Below are positions 24,012-43,595 of a stretch of DNA of 64,000 nt, piece after piece. Made by a program: the position numbers and the translations under genes. Each line of letters begins with the position of its first letter. Position 1 is the first letter of the stretch. The notes below the pieces were generated by a model. The model worked only from the letters and a program-made list of their open reading frames with translations. It searched no databases and had not been told where the DNA came from. Origin of the DNA: Oceanospirillaceae bacterium (GTDB taxonomy: Bacteria; Pseudomonadota; Gammaproteobacteria; Pseudomonadales; Oceanobacteraceae); contig PBQA01000027.1 in NCBI GenBank assembly GCA_002724925.1, positions 155,315 through 219,314 on the forward strand, in the 5' to 3' direction.

Positions 24012-24841
24012 TTAAAGGTGCCTACCAGCTTCGCGTCATTGATGCAGGAAAGTGTATTTCTGATACCGGCGAAGTAAGAAATCTCATTCTGAATGAGGCA
24101 CTGAATCATGGTGACCCGTTCTCTTCTGGATTTGTTTGCGTAGGTGATGGTGATAGCGAGCCCTACAGCACCCAGGCGGCGCTCGATAACCAGCTTGGTC
24201 AGGTATCCGGTACATTCTCAAATGACGCCACGATATTTATGGACGGGCAGGATCGATATGCCAGGCGGTCGGTCACTGCAAGCTTTACAGGAATCATTGG
24301 TGATATTCGTGAGGTTGGCTTTAGGAAGCTGGCTGAGGGTGGCTTGTTATCAAGGACGCTTATTCGAGACGGGAATGGTTATCAGACATGGGTGCCAATA
24401 CAGGCGCACCAGACATTAGAGGTAACATTCTTCGTATATTTCCTTGTCCCTGATGTTCTGGATACTGGCGAAATAACAACACAGTTCGGCCAGTCGGTAA
24501 ATTACACAGTAAGGCCGTCGGATGATCTTTCTTCACCGAAAGGCATTCTTGCTGGGCGCTATGACAGCCCGGTTGGTACTAGTGCAGGCAATTCTTTTGA
24601 AATGCTGAAAAGCGCTGGCGAGGACCGAAGCACCACGGTGACAATCAACTACAGCTCAGAGAGTCAGGAATGCGAACTGATCGTTAACTGGTCTGCTCAG
24701 GCAGAAAACAGAACGGTAACTGGCTTTAGGGTTTTTGAATATTCAAACTCTCATTTTGTTGTTGAACTGAGTGAGTCTTTCACGCTGCCGGCTGATCACG
24801 ATATTACCCTGACATTTAATTTTGCTTGGTCTATATCGTGA
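24008..24841 (+). CDS. Tail/fibre-type virion protein (paralogue A)
   Basis: 277 residues from ATG 24008 (overlap with upstream stop). It opens with GAYQLRVIDAGKCISDTGEV and contains GDIREVGFRK and LLSRTLIRDGNG, a pattern repeated in the gene at 25406 (GSYRVQVLEDEGIVFDSGEF, GDLSELGIRK, LMSRSLIKDGSG). The two are tandem paralogues, probably both surface or fibre components. Confidence 0.6.
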   Translation: MIKGAYQLRVIDAGKCISDTGEVRNLILNEALNHGDPFSSGFVCVGDGDSEPYSTQAALDNQLGQVSGTFSNDATIFMDGQDRYARRSVTASFTGIIGDIREVGFRKLAEGGLLSRTLIRDGNGYQTWVPIQAHQTLEVTFFVYFLVPDVLDTGEITTQFGQSVNYTVRPSDDLSSPKGILAGRYDSPVGTSAGNSFEMLKSAGEDRSTTVTINYSSESQECELIVNWSAQAENRTVTGFRVFEYSNSHFVVELSESFTLPADHDITLTFNFAWSIS

Positions 24842-25404
24842 TATCGCACTTCTCGATACTCGGTGATTTATATGATCACGACGACTTCGATACGCAAGCA
24901 ACAGATTGGTATTCCTATTCATGGCTATCAGGTCGTGACAACCGACTTAATCTTGATCTTTCTTCTGAGGCATTAAGTTTTAAAACTCGTTGGGGCGATA
25001 TTGCGGGTAACTCATGGAGGGATGACGCAATATCGGGCCTCTCGCTTAATGATATGTCGGTGACACTATTTGCGACGCTTCTTAGGATAGATCAGTGGGG
25101 TAATGTTGGGTCAGACGCAGGCAGCACGCCAGAAACATTACCTGATAACTGGTTGTTCTCCATCTCGGCAGAAGTTGTAGCGGTTCGTAGTGAGCTTGTG
25201 TTTACCGAACTCGTGTTTAACTCCAATGCTGAGCAAGTAGATGATACGGAAGTGTACATAGCTCAGGCTGCCATTACTGCGGTCACCAGTGAGCAGCAAT
25301 ATTTTCCTAATTACTTTGATAGTTATGCAGAGCCGGATGCCGAAGGCGCTCCAGTCGTTCAGAGCGTAGTAATTACAAACGTAACAAGTACATTGCAGGT
25401 GTAG
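24838..25404 (+). CDS. Virion protein of unknown role
   Basis: 188 residues from GTG 24838, overlapping the preceding stop (GTGA). Beta-rich and aromatic, inserted between two paralogous fibre-type genes. No family recognised. Confidence 0.5.
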   Translation: MISHFSILGDLYDHDDFDTQATDWYSYSWLSGRDNRLNLDLSSEALSFKTRWGDIAGNSWRDDAISGLSLNDMSVTLFATLLRIDQWGNVGSDAGSTPETLPDNWLFSISAEVVAVRSELVFTELVFNSNAEQVDDTEVYIAQAAITAVTSEQQYFPNYFDSYAEPDAEGAPVVQSVVITNVTSTLQV

Positions 25405-25405
25405 A

Positions 25406-26350
25406 ATGAAGCTAAAGCCAACGCTGATGAGAGGCAGTTACAGAGTACAAGTTCTTGAAGATGAGGGCATTGTATTTGACTCGGGCGAGTTCGATAACCT
25501 GATTACCGATGCAGCCCTTGAAGATCCAGGCCCATTTCAGCAGCAGGTTAATGGGTTTTCTGGCGTTCACTATATTCACCTCTGCCTTGGTGCGGGTGTA
25601 GTCACTACTCCTGCTTATACAGACACTGATCTCGGGAATCAGATAGCAACCAAGGCCAGTGGTGATTTCAAGTTTTTTACAAGAGAGAGTGCGGCGGGCG
25701 TCTATCCTGCAATCTACAAATGCGAACGCGAAGTTGAATTCACGAACATCTCTGGCGATCTGTCAGAGCTTGGCATAAGGAAAGGCGGATCTACCGGGAC
25801 GCTGATGAGTCGATCCCTGATTAAGGATGGTAGTGGAAATCCGATAACAATAACTGTCACGGATAATCAAACAGTTCGGGTTACCTACACGCTCTATTCG
25901 ATCATTCCTGACGAGGTGCTGGGCTCCGGAACGGTATCTACCCCGCACGGCGACCTGAGCTACACCATTTATGCTGCAGATTCAAATAATACTACCGCCG
26001 AAGGTATACACGCATTTGGGTTCGCTCAACCGATGTATGGAAGCTCATCATACAACGGTGGTAGCTATTACCTGATTGGCGGGGGTTATTCGCGCTCCGG
26101 TAGTAGCTCTCTTGGCACTCCGTACTCATTTGACGGAGCTTCTAGACAGGTAACGGTGAGAGCTTCATTCGACTATATCGAGAACGATCAGACTCCGGAA
26201 AGAGTACAAGTCTCTTACTCGTCTTCCAGTAATTCTAGCTCCAGAAAAGTGCCACGAATTGAAATTGATCCAGGCTTTACCTTGCCGGCGAACTATAACT
26301 TAGAATTGGATTTGACATTCACCTGGGGCCGTTATGATTCCGGTGCTTAA
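25406..26350 (+). CDS. Tail/fibre-type virion protein (paralogue B)
   Basis: 314 residues, paralogous over its first 180 residues to the product at 24008. The C-terminal part is unusually rich in Ser, Tyr and Gly (SSSYNGGSYYLIGGGYSRSG; SSSSNSSSRK), a composition frequent in surface-exposed fibre tips. Overlaps the next gene by 17 bases. Confidence 0.6.
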   Translation: MKLKPTLMRGSYRVQVLEDEGIVFDSGEFDNLITDAALEDPGPFQQQVNGFSGVHYIHLCLGAGVVTTPAYTDTDLGNQIATKASGDFKFFTRESAAGVYPAIYKCEREVEFTNISGDLSELGIRKGGSTGTLMSRSLIKDGSGNPITITVTDNQTVRVTYTLYSIIPDEVLGSGTVSTPHGDLSYTIYAADSNNTTAEGIHAFGFAQPMYGSSSYNGGSYYLIGGGYSRSGSSSLGTPYSFDGASRQVTVRASFDYIENDQTPERVQVSYSSSSNSSSRKVPRIEIDPGFTLPANYNLELDLTFTWGRYDSGA

Positions 26351-26969
26351 TGGCTCGGCGCGTGGAGAGCTGATTCGTCCTTTGCGGTTCCTGCCTGCGT
26401 TTGACGATGACCACCTGTTCAAGTCTTTTGCATACGGCCCTTTTGATATTTCTTCGTCAACCGGAAATCCTGATTTATCAAAAGGTAACTATCAGCATGA
26501 ATGGGTCGCTTATGTCGAAGCGTCAGGTGCTGCTTTTCTTCAGAAGAGAATATATAACGGGTTGTGGGATGGCCAGCCAAGGCCGTTGCTAACACTGGTT
26601 GATCCATTACAAAAGATCAGCCTGGACTTTTCGCAAGACGGCACGCCAATACTCTGCTATCTACGTCAGGATGCCTCTATGGGCGTGTGGTGGCGAGACC
26701 CTGCAACAGGATTGTCTGCGCTGTTGGAGCTGGATTCGGATATTCAGGATGTCTATCTGACAGTTGAGAACAAGGACGATCCGGAGAATACTGATATTTT
26801 TTTGTGGTATTTCAAATCCGGAGCCTTATACCTTCGCTTGCATTCTGAGAGTTTCGACACTGCGCGTGGGCCGTATGTATCCGGGCTTTCAGAGCCAATG
26901 ATTATTCAGGCCGGTGTCAATCACAGGTACGGCTATCAAGTCGACTATCGAGATCAGGTGGAAGAATGA
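26334..26969 (+). CDS. Virion protein of unknown role
   Basis: 211 residues with beta-propeller-like repeats of hydrophobic/aromatic strands (ISLDFSQDGTPILCYLRQDA; TDIFLWYFKSGALYLRLHSE). Sits between fibre-type genes and the large tube/plug-type protein. Not recognised. Confidence 0.5.
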   Translation: MIPVLNGSARGELIRPLRFLPAFDDDHLFKSFAYGPFDISSSTGNPDLSKGNYQHEWVAYVEASGAAFLQKRIYNGLWDGQPRPLLTLVDPLQKISLDFSQDGTPILCYLRQDASMGVWWRDPATGLSALLELDSDIQDVYLTVENKDDPENTDIFLWYFKSGALYLRLHSESFDTARGPYVSGLSEPMIIQAGVNHRYGYQVDYRDQVEE

Positions 26970-28561
26970 AAATCCAATTCAGTCAGATGAAGGGGATGAT
27001 CCCGGTTCTTGACGACAACTTGTTACCTGAAGGATTTGCGTCACGAACCTTGAATTGTCGCCCTGAAGGCGATGGCGTCGTGCCGTTTAAGCTTCCCGTA
27101 GAGGCGGGCTTTAGTGTCAGCGCTGGAGTTAAGTCGTGGTCTCTCTATCACTACGACAAAACGGAAACCCTAAGCCGCACGGACAATGCCGACTTCCTGC
27201 GTGGTCCGATTGCTAACGATGCTTACAATCGCATGTATGCTGCTGGCGATTCGGAAAAGCCTCAAGTGTATTACAGCGTTGGTGGTAGTAGCCCTTTGTT
27301 TGCTGACCTGGCTATCAAGGTTCCAAATACTCCATCGGTCTCATCCTCATGGAATAATGCTGACCCAGGTGACCCGTCAATACCGGTGTACAACTCAGTT
27401 TACTATGTCACAGGCGTGACCATTCTGGGAGAAGAGTCGGCGCCATCGGACGTAACTCAAGTTATTCAGCGCTGGGATACTGCACTGGTGCCTGTGTCGC
27501 TAGGTTCAAACAACGATAGTCGTGTTGTAAAACGCAGACTATACCGCAGTGATGCCGGTGGTGACTTTCAGTTGGTGCTTGAGGCAGTGGCCGGGATCAA
27601 TACGACAAACGATGGTACAGATACGGCTCAACTCGGATACGTTTGCGAATCTGAAAATTTCAATGCACCGCCTGATAACCTTGAAGGGCTTGTTAATGCT
27701 GGTAACGGTTATATGGCAAGCTGGTTTGAGAATACGGTTTGTTTTTGTGAGCCATACTACCCGCATGCCTGGCCAATAGACTATCAGTATGCAATCCCCG
27801 CTACTGTTAAAGGCATGGCCGCTACTCAGGGCGCACTCATTGTCACGACGGATAGCCAGCCGTATGTGTTTCAAGGTACTCATCCCGGCGGTATTTCAAT
27901 CCTAAAGCTTGATTTGCGCGCGCCTAATCTCAGTCGTCGAGGCATTGTCGATATGGGAGAGACTGCTTTTTATCCAAGCACAGAAGGACTGGTTGCTATT
28001 GGCGCGGGCGGGGCCAACGTTCTTACCCGTGAAATATTCAGCAAGGAGCAATGGCTTGCGCTTGATCCTGCAAGCTTTGTTGCATTCCGGTACCGAAGCT
28101 TTTATCTGTGCTTCGCTTCCACCGGGGCTTTTGCCTTTGATCCAGCCCAAGGGTATTGGCCACTTGAGATTACTGGCGTGAGTGGCGATCAGGTACTCGA
28201 TGGTCATTATGATGACGAGACCGACACGTTATACCTGCTGGTAAAAAGTGGTGACGATAGTTTGACCGTGTTTGAATTTGATTCCGGCGACAATATGCAA
28301 ATGCTTTGGGAGTCACGCGAGTATGTTCGGTCTGGTCAGGCTGTTATTTCGTCTGGGCGACTGGATTCAGAAGGGCAGGCAACTATAACGCTGATTGGAT
28401 CTCATCGAAGCAATGACGTTTACGCCTCAAGCCACACCACGATTACAGATGAAGGATTCAGATTCTCGCCTGGCTTTTACTCTCGCTTCAAAGTGAGACT
28501 TGAGAGCGAAGGTAGAATCAACTCTGCAGCTATTGCCAGCAGTAAGGTGGAGCTTGTATGA
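26966..28561 (+). CDS. Tail tube/plug-type virion protein
   Basis: 531 residues. Begins FSQMKGMIPVLDDNLLPEGF, a signature of a podovirus protein family near gp10-type head-closure or tail-hub proteins; later segments (YYVTGVTILGEESAPSDVTQ; FYPSTEGLVAIGAGGANVLT) suggest a beta-propeller. ATGA-type junctions on both sides. Confidence 0.6.
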   Translation: MKIQFSQMKGMIPVLDDNLLPEGFASRTLNCRPEGDGVVPFKLPVEAGFSVSAGVKSWSLYHYDKTETLSRTDNADFLRGPIANDAYNRMYAAGDSEKPQVYYSVGGSSPLFADLAIKVPNTPSVSSSWNNADPGDPSIPVYNSVYYVTGVTILGEESAPSDVTQVIQRWDTALVPVSLGSNNDSRVVKRRLYRSDAGGDFQLVLEAVAGINTTNDGTDTAQLGYVCESENFNAPPDNLEGLVNAGNGYMASWFENTVCFCEPYYPHAWPIDYQYAIPATVKGMAATQGALIVTTDSQPYVFQGTHPGGISILKLDLRAPNLSRRGIVDMGETAFYPSTEGLVAIGAGGANVLTREIFSKEQWLALDPASFVAFRYRSFYLCFASTGAFAFDPAQGYWPLEITGVSGDQVLDGHYDDETDTLYLLVKSGDDSLTVFEFDSGDNMQMLWESREYVRSGQAVISSGRLDSEGQATITLIGSHRSNDVYASSHTTITDEGFRFSPGFYSRFKVRLESEGRINSAAIASSKVELV

Positions 28562-29445
28562 GCAGGCGTGACAAGGCGATTGACCCGCGTGATCCGCGCG
28601 CTCTTGATAAATGCGTTGCGGCCATCAACGAATTCTCTGGCTTCTCATTGAGAGGCAAAGGCAGAGACGAGCGGGAAAGGCCGTCTCGTCGCGATGTCGA
28701 AAAGATGATTATCGGGTTCGGCAAATATGGTGGGCGATCATCAGGAAGAGATTCGAGTACCGGTGCGGATTCGTCCCCTGCGCCCTCTGGTGTGTCCGTC
28801 TCTCTTGTTCGTGGTGGTGTCCTGATATCCTGGTCATTTCCCTTAAATGAAAGTCATAGGCATACGGAAGTCTGGCGAGCGACAACTGACAGTCTGACAG
28901 AAGCGACCCGTATTGGGATTTCTGGAGGAAGCCAGTTTATTGATATGGCTGTAGACCCGGCGACTGACTATTACTATTTTCTTCGTCACGTCGGCGACAG
29001 TAGCGGTCCATTTTCCAGCTCGGCAGCCATAAAGAGTGCTGCAGATCCATTTTTTCAATCTGGGGTATTGGTGGGGCCTGACGTGGGAATAGCCATTGAT
29101 ACGTCAGGGTGGCAAAACGGTGGTCGTGTTGAGGTGGAGTTTTCAGGAGTATTCCAGTCGTATACCGAATGGGATGCAACGAACTCTGTCCTGAAGGCGG
29201 AGACGGGTGATGCAGTTTACGTCCAGTTGCTTCGGGATGGTTCCGTTGTTGCTTCTGCGACTCCTACGCAGCATCAAACAAGCAACACCGGGCCGAATGG
29301 AGAGAAACGATACATTCATCAGTTGAATGCGTTACTTACGGACACGCCGCCAGAGGGCAGCAATATCTATACGTTGCGAACCGTTAGGATTTACCCGGCA
29401 AATTCAGACAGCTATTCGGTTCAATACAAGGTTTCAGGCGGTTAG
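28558..29445 (+). CDS. Tail fibre-associated protein with a fibronectin III-like domain
   Basis: 295 residues. A basic charged N-terminus, then residues about 75-160 (PSGVSVSLVRGGVLISWSFP, THRHTEVWRATTDSLTEAT-like region) with the fold pattern of a fibronectin type III domain as in phage host-specificity proteins, then a beta-rich C-terminus. Last gene before a terminator. Confidence 0.55.
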   Translation: MSRRDKAIDPRDPRALDKCVAAINEFSGFSLRGKGRDERERPSRRDVEKMIIGFGKYGGRSSGRDSSTGADSSPAPSGVSVSLVRGGVLISWSFPLNESHRHTEVWRATTDSLTEATRIGISGGSQFIDMAVDPATDYYYFLRHVGDSSGPFSSSAAIKSAADPFFQSGVLVGPDVGIAIDTSGWQNGGRVEVEFSGVFQSYTEWDATNSVLKAETGDAVYVQLLRDGSVVASATPTQHQTSNTGPNGEKRYIHQLNALLTDTPPEGSNIYTLRTVRIYPANSDSYSVQYKVSGG

Positions 29446-29501
29446 CTTTACAGCGTGCGCAGCACGGGGTACATTTATCCAAACTGCTTAAATTATATCC
29501 A

Positions 29502-29534
29502 AAGCCCGGCCAGGTAACTGCGCCGGGCTTTTTT
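29502..29534 (+). terminator. Intrinsic terminator after tail genes
   Basis: AAGCCCGGC (29502-29510) pairs with GCCGGGCTT (29522-29530), followed by T. Separates tail genes from the internal virion protein block. Confidence 0.85.
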
Positions 29535-29547
29535 GTGGGTGATTGTT

Positions 29548-30000
29548 ATGCCAAGCCGAGACAACGAATCAGATTTTGTTCTGAAGTGCGTCAAGGGCAA
29601 CGCGGCTGCCCACTCAATGATCATGCAGGTTTTTAAGGTAAGTCAGGTGCTGGATGACTTGGTGGATAAAGACAACCCAGTCTCTGACCATGAGATTTTC
29701 AAAGCCTTTCACAGCTGCTTAGTCACTATCCCTATGAATGAATTTTATCAGCGGTACATGCACTACCTTGCGCCGCTTTTTTCTCAGTACCTTATGGATT
29801 GGTATGACGCGACTCAAATAGAGCGCATGAACAGTGATCACTTGAAGAATGTGGCTTTCGGTCTGCGCAGTAATGTTGGCTCACTGATAGAGCAGTGCGC
29901 ATTTCTGGTGGGCGGTATCGATCATCAATTAAGCGTATCTGTTGCAGTCAAGGAGCATGTCTGGATGGAATCACTCGAAGAATACAAATCGGAGTTTTAA
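29548..30000 (+). CDS. Phage protein of unknown function
   Basis: 150 residues, all-helical pattern (DLVDKDNPVSDHEIFKAFHS; LAPLFSQYLMDWYDATQIER). ATG 29548 follows the terminator; stop is two bases before the next start. It heads the operon of internal virion proteins; role unknown. Confidence 0.5.
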   Translation: MPSRDNESDFVLKCVKGNAAAHSMIMQVFKVSQVLDDLVDKDNPVSDHEIFKAFHSCLVTIPMNEFYQRYMHYLAPLFSQYLMDWYDATQIERMNSDHLKNVAFGLRSNVGSLIEQCAFLVGGIDHQLSVSVAVKEHVWMESLEEYKSEF

Positions 30001-30002
30001 TT

Positions 30003-30584
30003 ATGTGTGGCGACGGTGGCGGCGGTAGTAATAAGCCAGAAATGACAGAGGCGGAAAAAGAGTCTGCAGCTGTTGCGGTCGAACAATACGACATCGCCCG
30101 CGATCTGGATTTTGTTAAAGAAGCCTATGAGAGTCAGGTAGATGCCCTGGGTAGCTCTGGCTATCGGAATTACGCCAGAGGCAAGGCCAATACGGCAGGT
30201 ATGTCCTCACTCGAAGATGCGGCAAAAACAACGCGAGTACGGCAGCAACAGAAGGGTATTGATCCAAGCTCTGGTGCGTCGACCTCTGAATTTAACGAGC
30301 TGACTGAAACCGGCGCTGAAGTCGTTGGTAGAGGCATGGGAGAGGCAGAGTTCTCTATGGACTCCGCCTACCTTGGCGGTCGCGCAAACCGTGTCGCCAT
30401 GGCAACGGGAGAGGCGACAAAAGCCCAGATTGGTCTTTCGGATATTGCTGATCGGGCAACGGAAGAAGCCAATCAGAAGGCATTTTCTGACTTTAACTCG
30501 AGCAAGGCGACAGCGAGCGGTCTCGGAACAGCGGCTGGTTTGGGCGCTTCATACTATCTCAACAAGCCAGAGGCGGAGGGTTAA
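30003..30584 (+). CDS. Internal virion protein (MCGDGG type)
   Basis: 193 residues from ATG 30003. The opening MCGDGGGGSNKPEMTEAE and helical Ala/Gly-rich rest are typical of small podovirus internal virion proteins encoded just before the large ejected proteins. Ends in a small hydrophobic segment. Confidence 0.6.
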   Translation: MCGDGGGGSNKPEMTEAEKESAAVAVEQYDIARDLDFVKEAYESQVDALGSSGYRNYARGKANTAGMSSLEDAAKTTRVRQQQKGIDPSSGASTSEFNELTETGAEVVGRGMGEAEFSMDSAYLGGRANRVAMATGEATKAQIGLSDIADRATEEANQKAFSDFNSSKATASGLGTAAGLGASYYLNKPEAEG

Positions 30585-30586
30585 TT

Positions 30587-31066
30587 ATGGGAGCACCAGT
30601 ATTTGTCTCGTCAAACCGAACCGGGTTCAGAAATACAGTAGAGGATATTGGTCCAAAACGGTATGAGTCAGAGGACGGAAAAATCTCAACGAATAGTGCG
30701 GAAGACGCACTGGCTCAACTGATACGCGCCGATTGGGATACCTTCAAGGAAGACGATCTTGAATACATTATGGATTACGCGAAAGACATTACGAACGACA
30801 CCTACGTTGATCGGGCGGTGGGTCAGGCAAAGCGTAATGCAAACCTGGGGGCTAACTCTGTCTATGCAGGCCAAAAAGCGAGAGCCAACGGAATGGGAGT
30901 GAGCTTATCCAGTGCCCAGACGAACGACAGGTACAAAGATTTTAAACGAGCCAAAGCTGTATCTCTGGCGGGGGCTGCGAGCGACGCTCGTGATTCTGCC
31001 ATTGATCGCCGAAACAAGTTAATCGCCGGTTCTAACATATCTAGCCTGAGCGGAGGTGGTAGCTGA
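30587..31066 (+). CDS. Internal virion protein
   Basis: 159 residues, helical, Ala/Asn/Ser-rich C-terminal half (KRNANLGANSVYAGQKARAN). Two bases after the previous gene and one-base overlap with the next; probably packaged with the other internal proteins and ejected with DNA. Confidence 0.55.
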   Translation: MGAPVFVSSNRTGFRNTVEDIGPKRYESEDGKISTNSAEDALAQLIRADWDTFKEDDLEYIMDYAKDITNDTYVDRAVGQAKRNANLGANSVYAGQKARANGMGVSLSSAQTNDRYKDFKRAKAVSLAGAASDARDSAIDRRNKLIAGSNISSLSGGGS

Positions 31067-31305
31067 TGAGTTACGGATTGATCAGTGTTGCGGATAAATT
31101 CAACAACAACGCCATGACCGGCCTTGCTGATGCCGCAAAGCGTGAGCAAGCGAGAGAGATTGCAGGTGATCAAATTGAGGCGGCGGACAAAGCCGGACGC
31201 GCTCAAGCAATAGGCACTGGTGCAGGGATTGGCATGATGGCTGGAGGCCCGGCTGGGGCTGCAGTTGGCGCTGGTGTTGCGTATTTGGCTTACGAAATAT
31301 TTTAA
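31066..31305 (+). CDS. Small glycine-zipper protein
   Basis: 79 residues. The C-terminal part (GTGAGIGMMAGGPAGAAVGA) is a glycine-zipper membrane segment. In podovirus ejection operons such proteins can insert into the envelope during DNA transfer; here this is inference. Confidence 0.55.
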   Translation: MSYGLISVADKFNNNAMTGLADAAKREQAREIAGDQIEAADKAGRAQAIGTGAGIGMMAGGPAGAAVGAGVAYLAYEIF

Positions 31306-31314
31306 GGGGTTGTT

Positions 31315-32814
31315 ATGGCGGGTGGATTGAGTACAGAGAGCGCTGTAACAGGCTTCGCGAAAGGCTTTTCTCTTGGTAATGCTGCTTTGGATGCAAAGCA
31401 GAATCGCGAGCTTCGAGCGGATGCGGCGGAGCGTGATAAAAAACTTTTCGCGATGAAGGAAGAAGAGTACGACACGCAGAAGCAGACTGCTGATCGCAAG
31501 AAGCTGGAAGCTGAAATGCAGAAAGATCTACGCACTGCATACGTTACCGGCAAGCCTCTGGGTTCTGAGTTTTCTGAAAAATATCAGTCTCTTGGTGTTG
31601 GGAAGTTCTTTGACAGCCAGAGCCGTCAGGAGTCCATGAAGGCGGGTGCGATTTTTAAGCGTGCCGCCGACACTGGGAATTATGAAGACCCTGCATTGCT
31701 TGATGCCGGCAATGTCATTCTTCGTGATCAACTTGCCGCTCGTGAAGCAAAAGACGGTCTGAAGCGCCGCATTGCCGGGGCGCGTAGAACCAAGAACGGT
31801 CAGGTTGCTCTTGAACTGGAAGTGGTCGGTAAAGATGGCAAGGCATATCGAGCGCCGATGACAAAGGACGGATCTTCCGACGCGAATGATCAGGTGATAT
31901 TGCTGGATCAGGATAAGTTCAACAACATGGCTACCGCCGCATTGTCTCAGGCCAACACGGCCTACCTCGCAGAAAAAGCCGGGGATGACCCGAAGGCACT
32001 AGCGGACAATCTGTATTACGCCTTGTTCGGTTCCCGCCTTGCACCGCAGTCAGGGCAGGACGGTTTCGAGTACAAGAAAGGTTACGACGAAAACGGGCAG
32101 GAGGTGCTTTATCAGTTTGATAAAAAGTCAGGGAAGTACAAAGCCGTTGGGGGGTCAAAGGCAGTCGACCCTAAAGATCAAAAGCAAAACCAGATTGATA
32201 CCAAGCCACTGTTTGACGCTCTGATAGATATCGATACCTCCCCAGACTATGCGACAGAGGAAGATCGCCAGGCAGCACGCGCTCGCGTGAATCAGAGTGC
32301 GGTTGCTTTGATTGGCGGTACACTCGATGAGATTATTTACTATCAAAATATCAAAGCGCAGAACGGCGATTATAGCCCGTTAACTCGCGCTGAGTTTATA
32401 GAAATGAAGGCGGGAGGAGATCGGCGCCTGAAGGACGAAGAAAAGCGCAAAGAGGAAGAGGCGCTGGCGCAGCAGGAACAGCTTTCCAGCGCACGGCAAA
32501 ACGCTGTGTCTTTAGCAGATTCTGCACTAGAAGGTTCGCCGCTGGGTGCCAAGGCACCGCCAATGCCTGAAGAGCCAGCGCCGGAAGTAGAAACCGAACC
32601 TTCGGAAGGTGCGCAGCAGATATCTGAAATGACAGAAAAGCCGCGGTCAGAGTTCCGTGATCGGGTTGCTCGTCTCAATGAGCGGAAGAAGCAAAAGCAA
32701 ATCGCTTCTCTCAGAGAGGCAGCACAAAAAGCCAGCAGCGCCCAAGAAGTAAACGCCATCGCTCAGCAGATCGTATCTCTGTCTGACGCATCCGCCTCCT
32801 TAGATTCTTTTTAA
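31315..32814 (+). CDS. Large internal virion protein
   Basis: 499 residues, mostly charged helices, Ala/Glu/Lys/Gln-rich with a proline-rich segment near residue 420 (KAPPMPEEPAPEVETEP). Lies directly before the giant polyvalent protein. Likely an ejected core protein; no enzyme motif found. Confidence 0.6.
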   Translation: MAGGLSTESAVTGFAKGFSLGNAALDAKQNRELRADAAERDKKLFAMKEEEYDTQKQTADRKKLEAEMQKDLRTAYVTGKPLGSEFSEKYQSLGVGKFFDSQSRQESMKAGAIFKRAADTGNYEDPALLDAGNVILRDQLAAREAKDGLKRRIAGARRTKNGQVALELEVVGKDGKAYRAPMTKDGSSDANDQVILLDQDKFNNMATAALSQANTAYLAEKAGDDPKALADNLYYALFGSRLAPQSGQDGFEYKKGYDENGQEVLYQFDKKSGKYKAVGGSKAVDPKDQKQNQIDTKPLFDALIDIDTSPDYATEEDRQAARARVNQSAVALIGGTLDEIIYYQNIKAQNGDYSPLTRAEFIEMKAGGDRRLKDEEKRKEEEALAQQEQLSSARQNAVSLADSALEGSPLGAKAPPMPEEPAPEVETEPSEGAQQISEMTEKPRSEFRDRVARLNERKKQKQIASLREAAQKASSAQEVNAIAQQIVSLSDASASLDSF

Positions 32815-32823
32815 GAGTGCCCC

Positions 32824-42775
<9,952 letters not shown>

Positions 42776-42789
<14 letters not shown>

Positions 42790-43018
42790 CCCGGGACGTG
42801 GCGGCGATTACCAGGCCAAGAATCATAAGGCCGGGTATCGCCACCAGAATTGAGGTGGCCAGTGTTGCGATGGGTACCGCCAGCGCAACACAGTGCACCG
42901 TGGTCCACGTTCGCCACTTGGTTGGTACACTGTCAGACATAATTACGATGACGAAGCTGAGTGCATAGCATGTCAGTATCAGCGTTGCCGCCTCTTCGTA
43001 TGTCCAGCTGCCTATCAT
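42776..43018 (-). CDS. Small two-helix membrane protein
   Basis: 80 residues with two hydrophobic segments (AATLILTCYALSFVIVIM; ALAVPIATLATSILVAIPGL) and a basic tail. It overlaps the upstream HTH gene by four bases (same strand), so both are co-transcribed from the palindromic promoter region at 43487. Converges on the giant gene. Function unknown. Confidence 0.55.
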
Positions 43019-43461
43019 CTGGTTGCCCTTAGCATTTCCAATAACCCTCTACGCTGGCCGTTGTTCATTAGCGGCTCAACCCTATTAAATTCCATCCTCA
43101 AGCGATCAGGCAGCGTTACTCCTGATTTCTGTTCGATGCCGTAATTGATCTTCTCAAGCTGAGGAAGATCCTTTCTGTACTTTACTATCTTGCCGCCCAT
43201 ATCCCCATTGAACAGCCAGTATCCAGTCACACCCAGCGGGATCAGCACCAGCTTATAAATCAGCGGGTGAGGGTAGGACTTCCCCGGTCTTTCTCTGGGA
43301 GTGCCTATTCGCTCCCAGCTGTAATAGGTCTGTATGCCTACGGGTTTCATACCTGCTGATACTAAGTACCCATTCAGAAAGCGCACCATCCAATCAGCTG
43401 ATAGCCCCGCCTCCCTGCGCGCTTCTCGAAGTCGACTGCCCAGACCGGCCACACCATGCAT
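43015..43461 (-). CDS. XRE-like HTH regulator of the accessory region
   Basis: 148 residues from ATG 43461. GLGSRLREARREAGLSADWM then TYYSWERIGTPRERPGKSYP follows the helix-turn-helix pattern of phage repressors with an insertion in the middle, and PLGVTGYWLFNG resembles the end of such domains. A 23-bp palindrome lies 26 bases upstream and could be its operator. Arrangement resembles regulators of late accessory genes, including Aca-type, but this protein is larger than known Aca proteins. Confidence 0.6.
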   Translation of the reverse strand: MHGVAGLGSRLREARREAGLSADWMVRFLNGYLVSAGMKPVGIQTYYSWERIGTPRERPGKSYPHPLIYKLVLIPLGVTGYWLFNGDMGGKIVKYRKDLPQLEKINYGIEQKSGVTLPDRLRMEFNRVEPLMNNGQRRGLLEMLRATR

Positions 43462-43486
43462 ACCTTTAGCCTCAATTTTCCCATTT

Positions 43487-43509
43487 AGACAAAGTATGCC
43501 ATTTTGTCT
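43487..43509. promoter_or_regulatory. Palindromic operator of the accessory region
   Basis: Perfect 7-bp inverted repeat AGACAAA / TTTGTCT separated by GTATGCCAT. It stands between the divergent HTH gene (43461, minus) and the small gene at 43596 (plus), so one bound regulator could control both directions. Confidence 0.6.
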
Positions 43510-43595
43510 GCATTGGATAAATTGAGCTTCTGTTACCGATGACGCTTGCAATTGGATGCATTAATATTTTGTTTATCAATAAGGAGGAGCACCTC

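Noticed and set aside
28130..28165. Possible match of spacer 54 to the tube/plug gene
   Set aside because: Only about half of the bases agree, and agreement is limited to one end; indistinguishable from chance.
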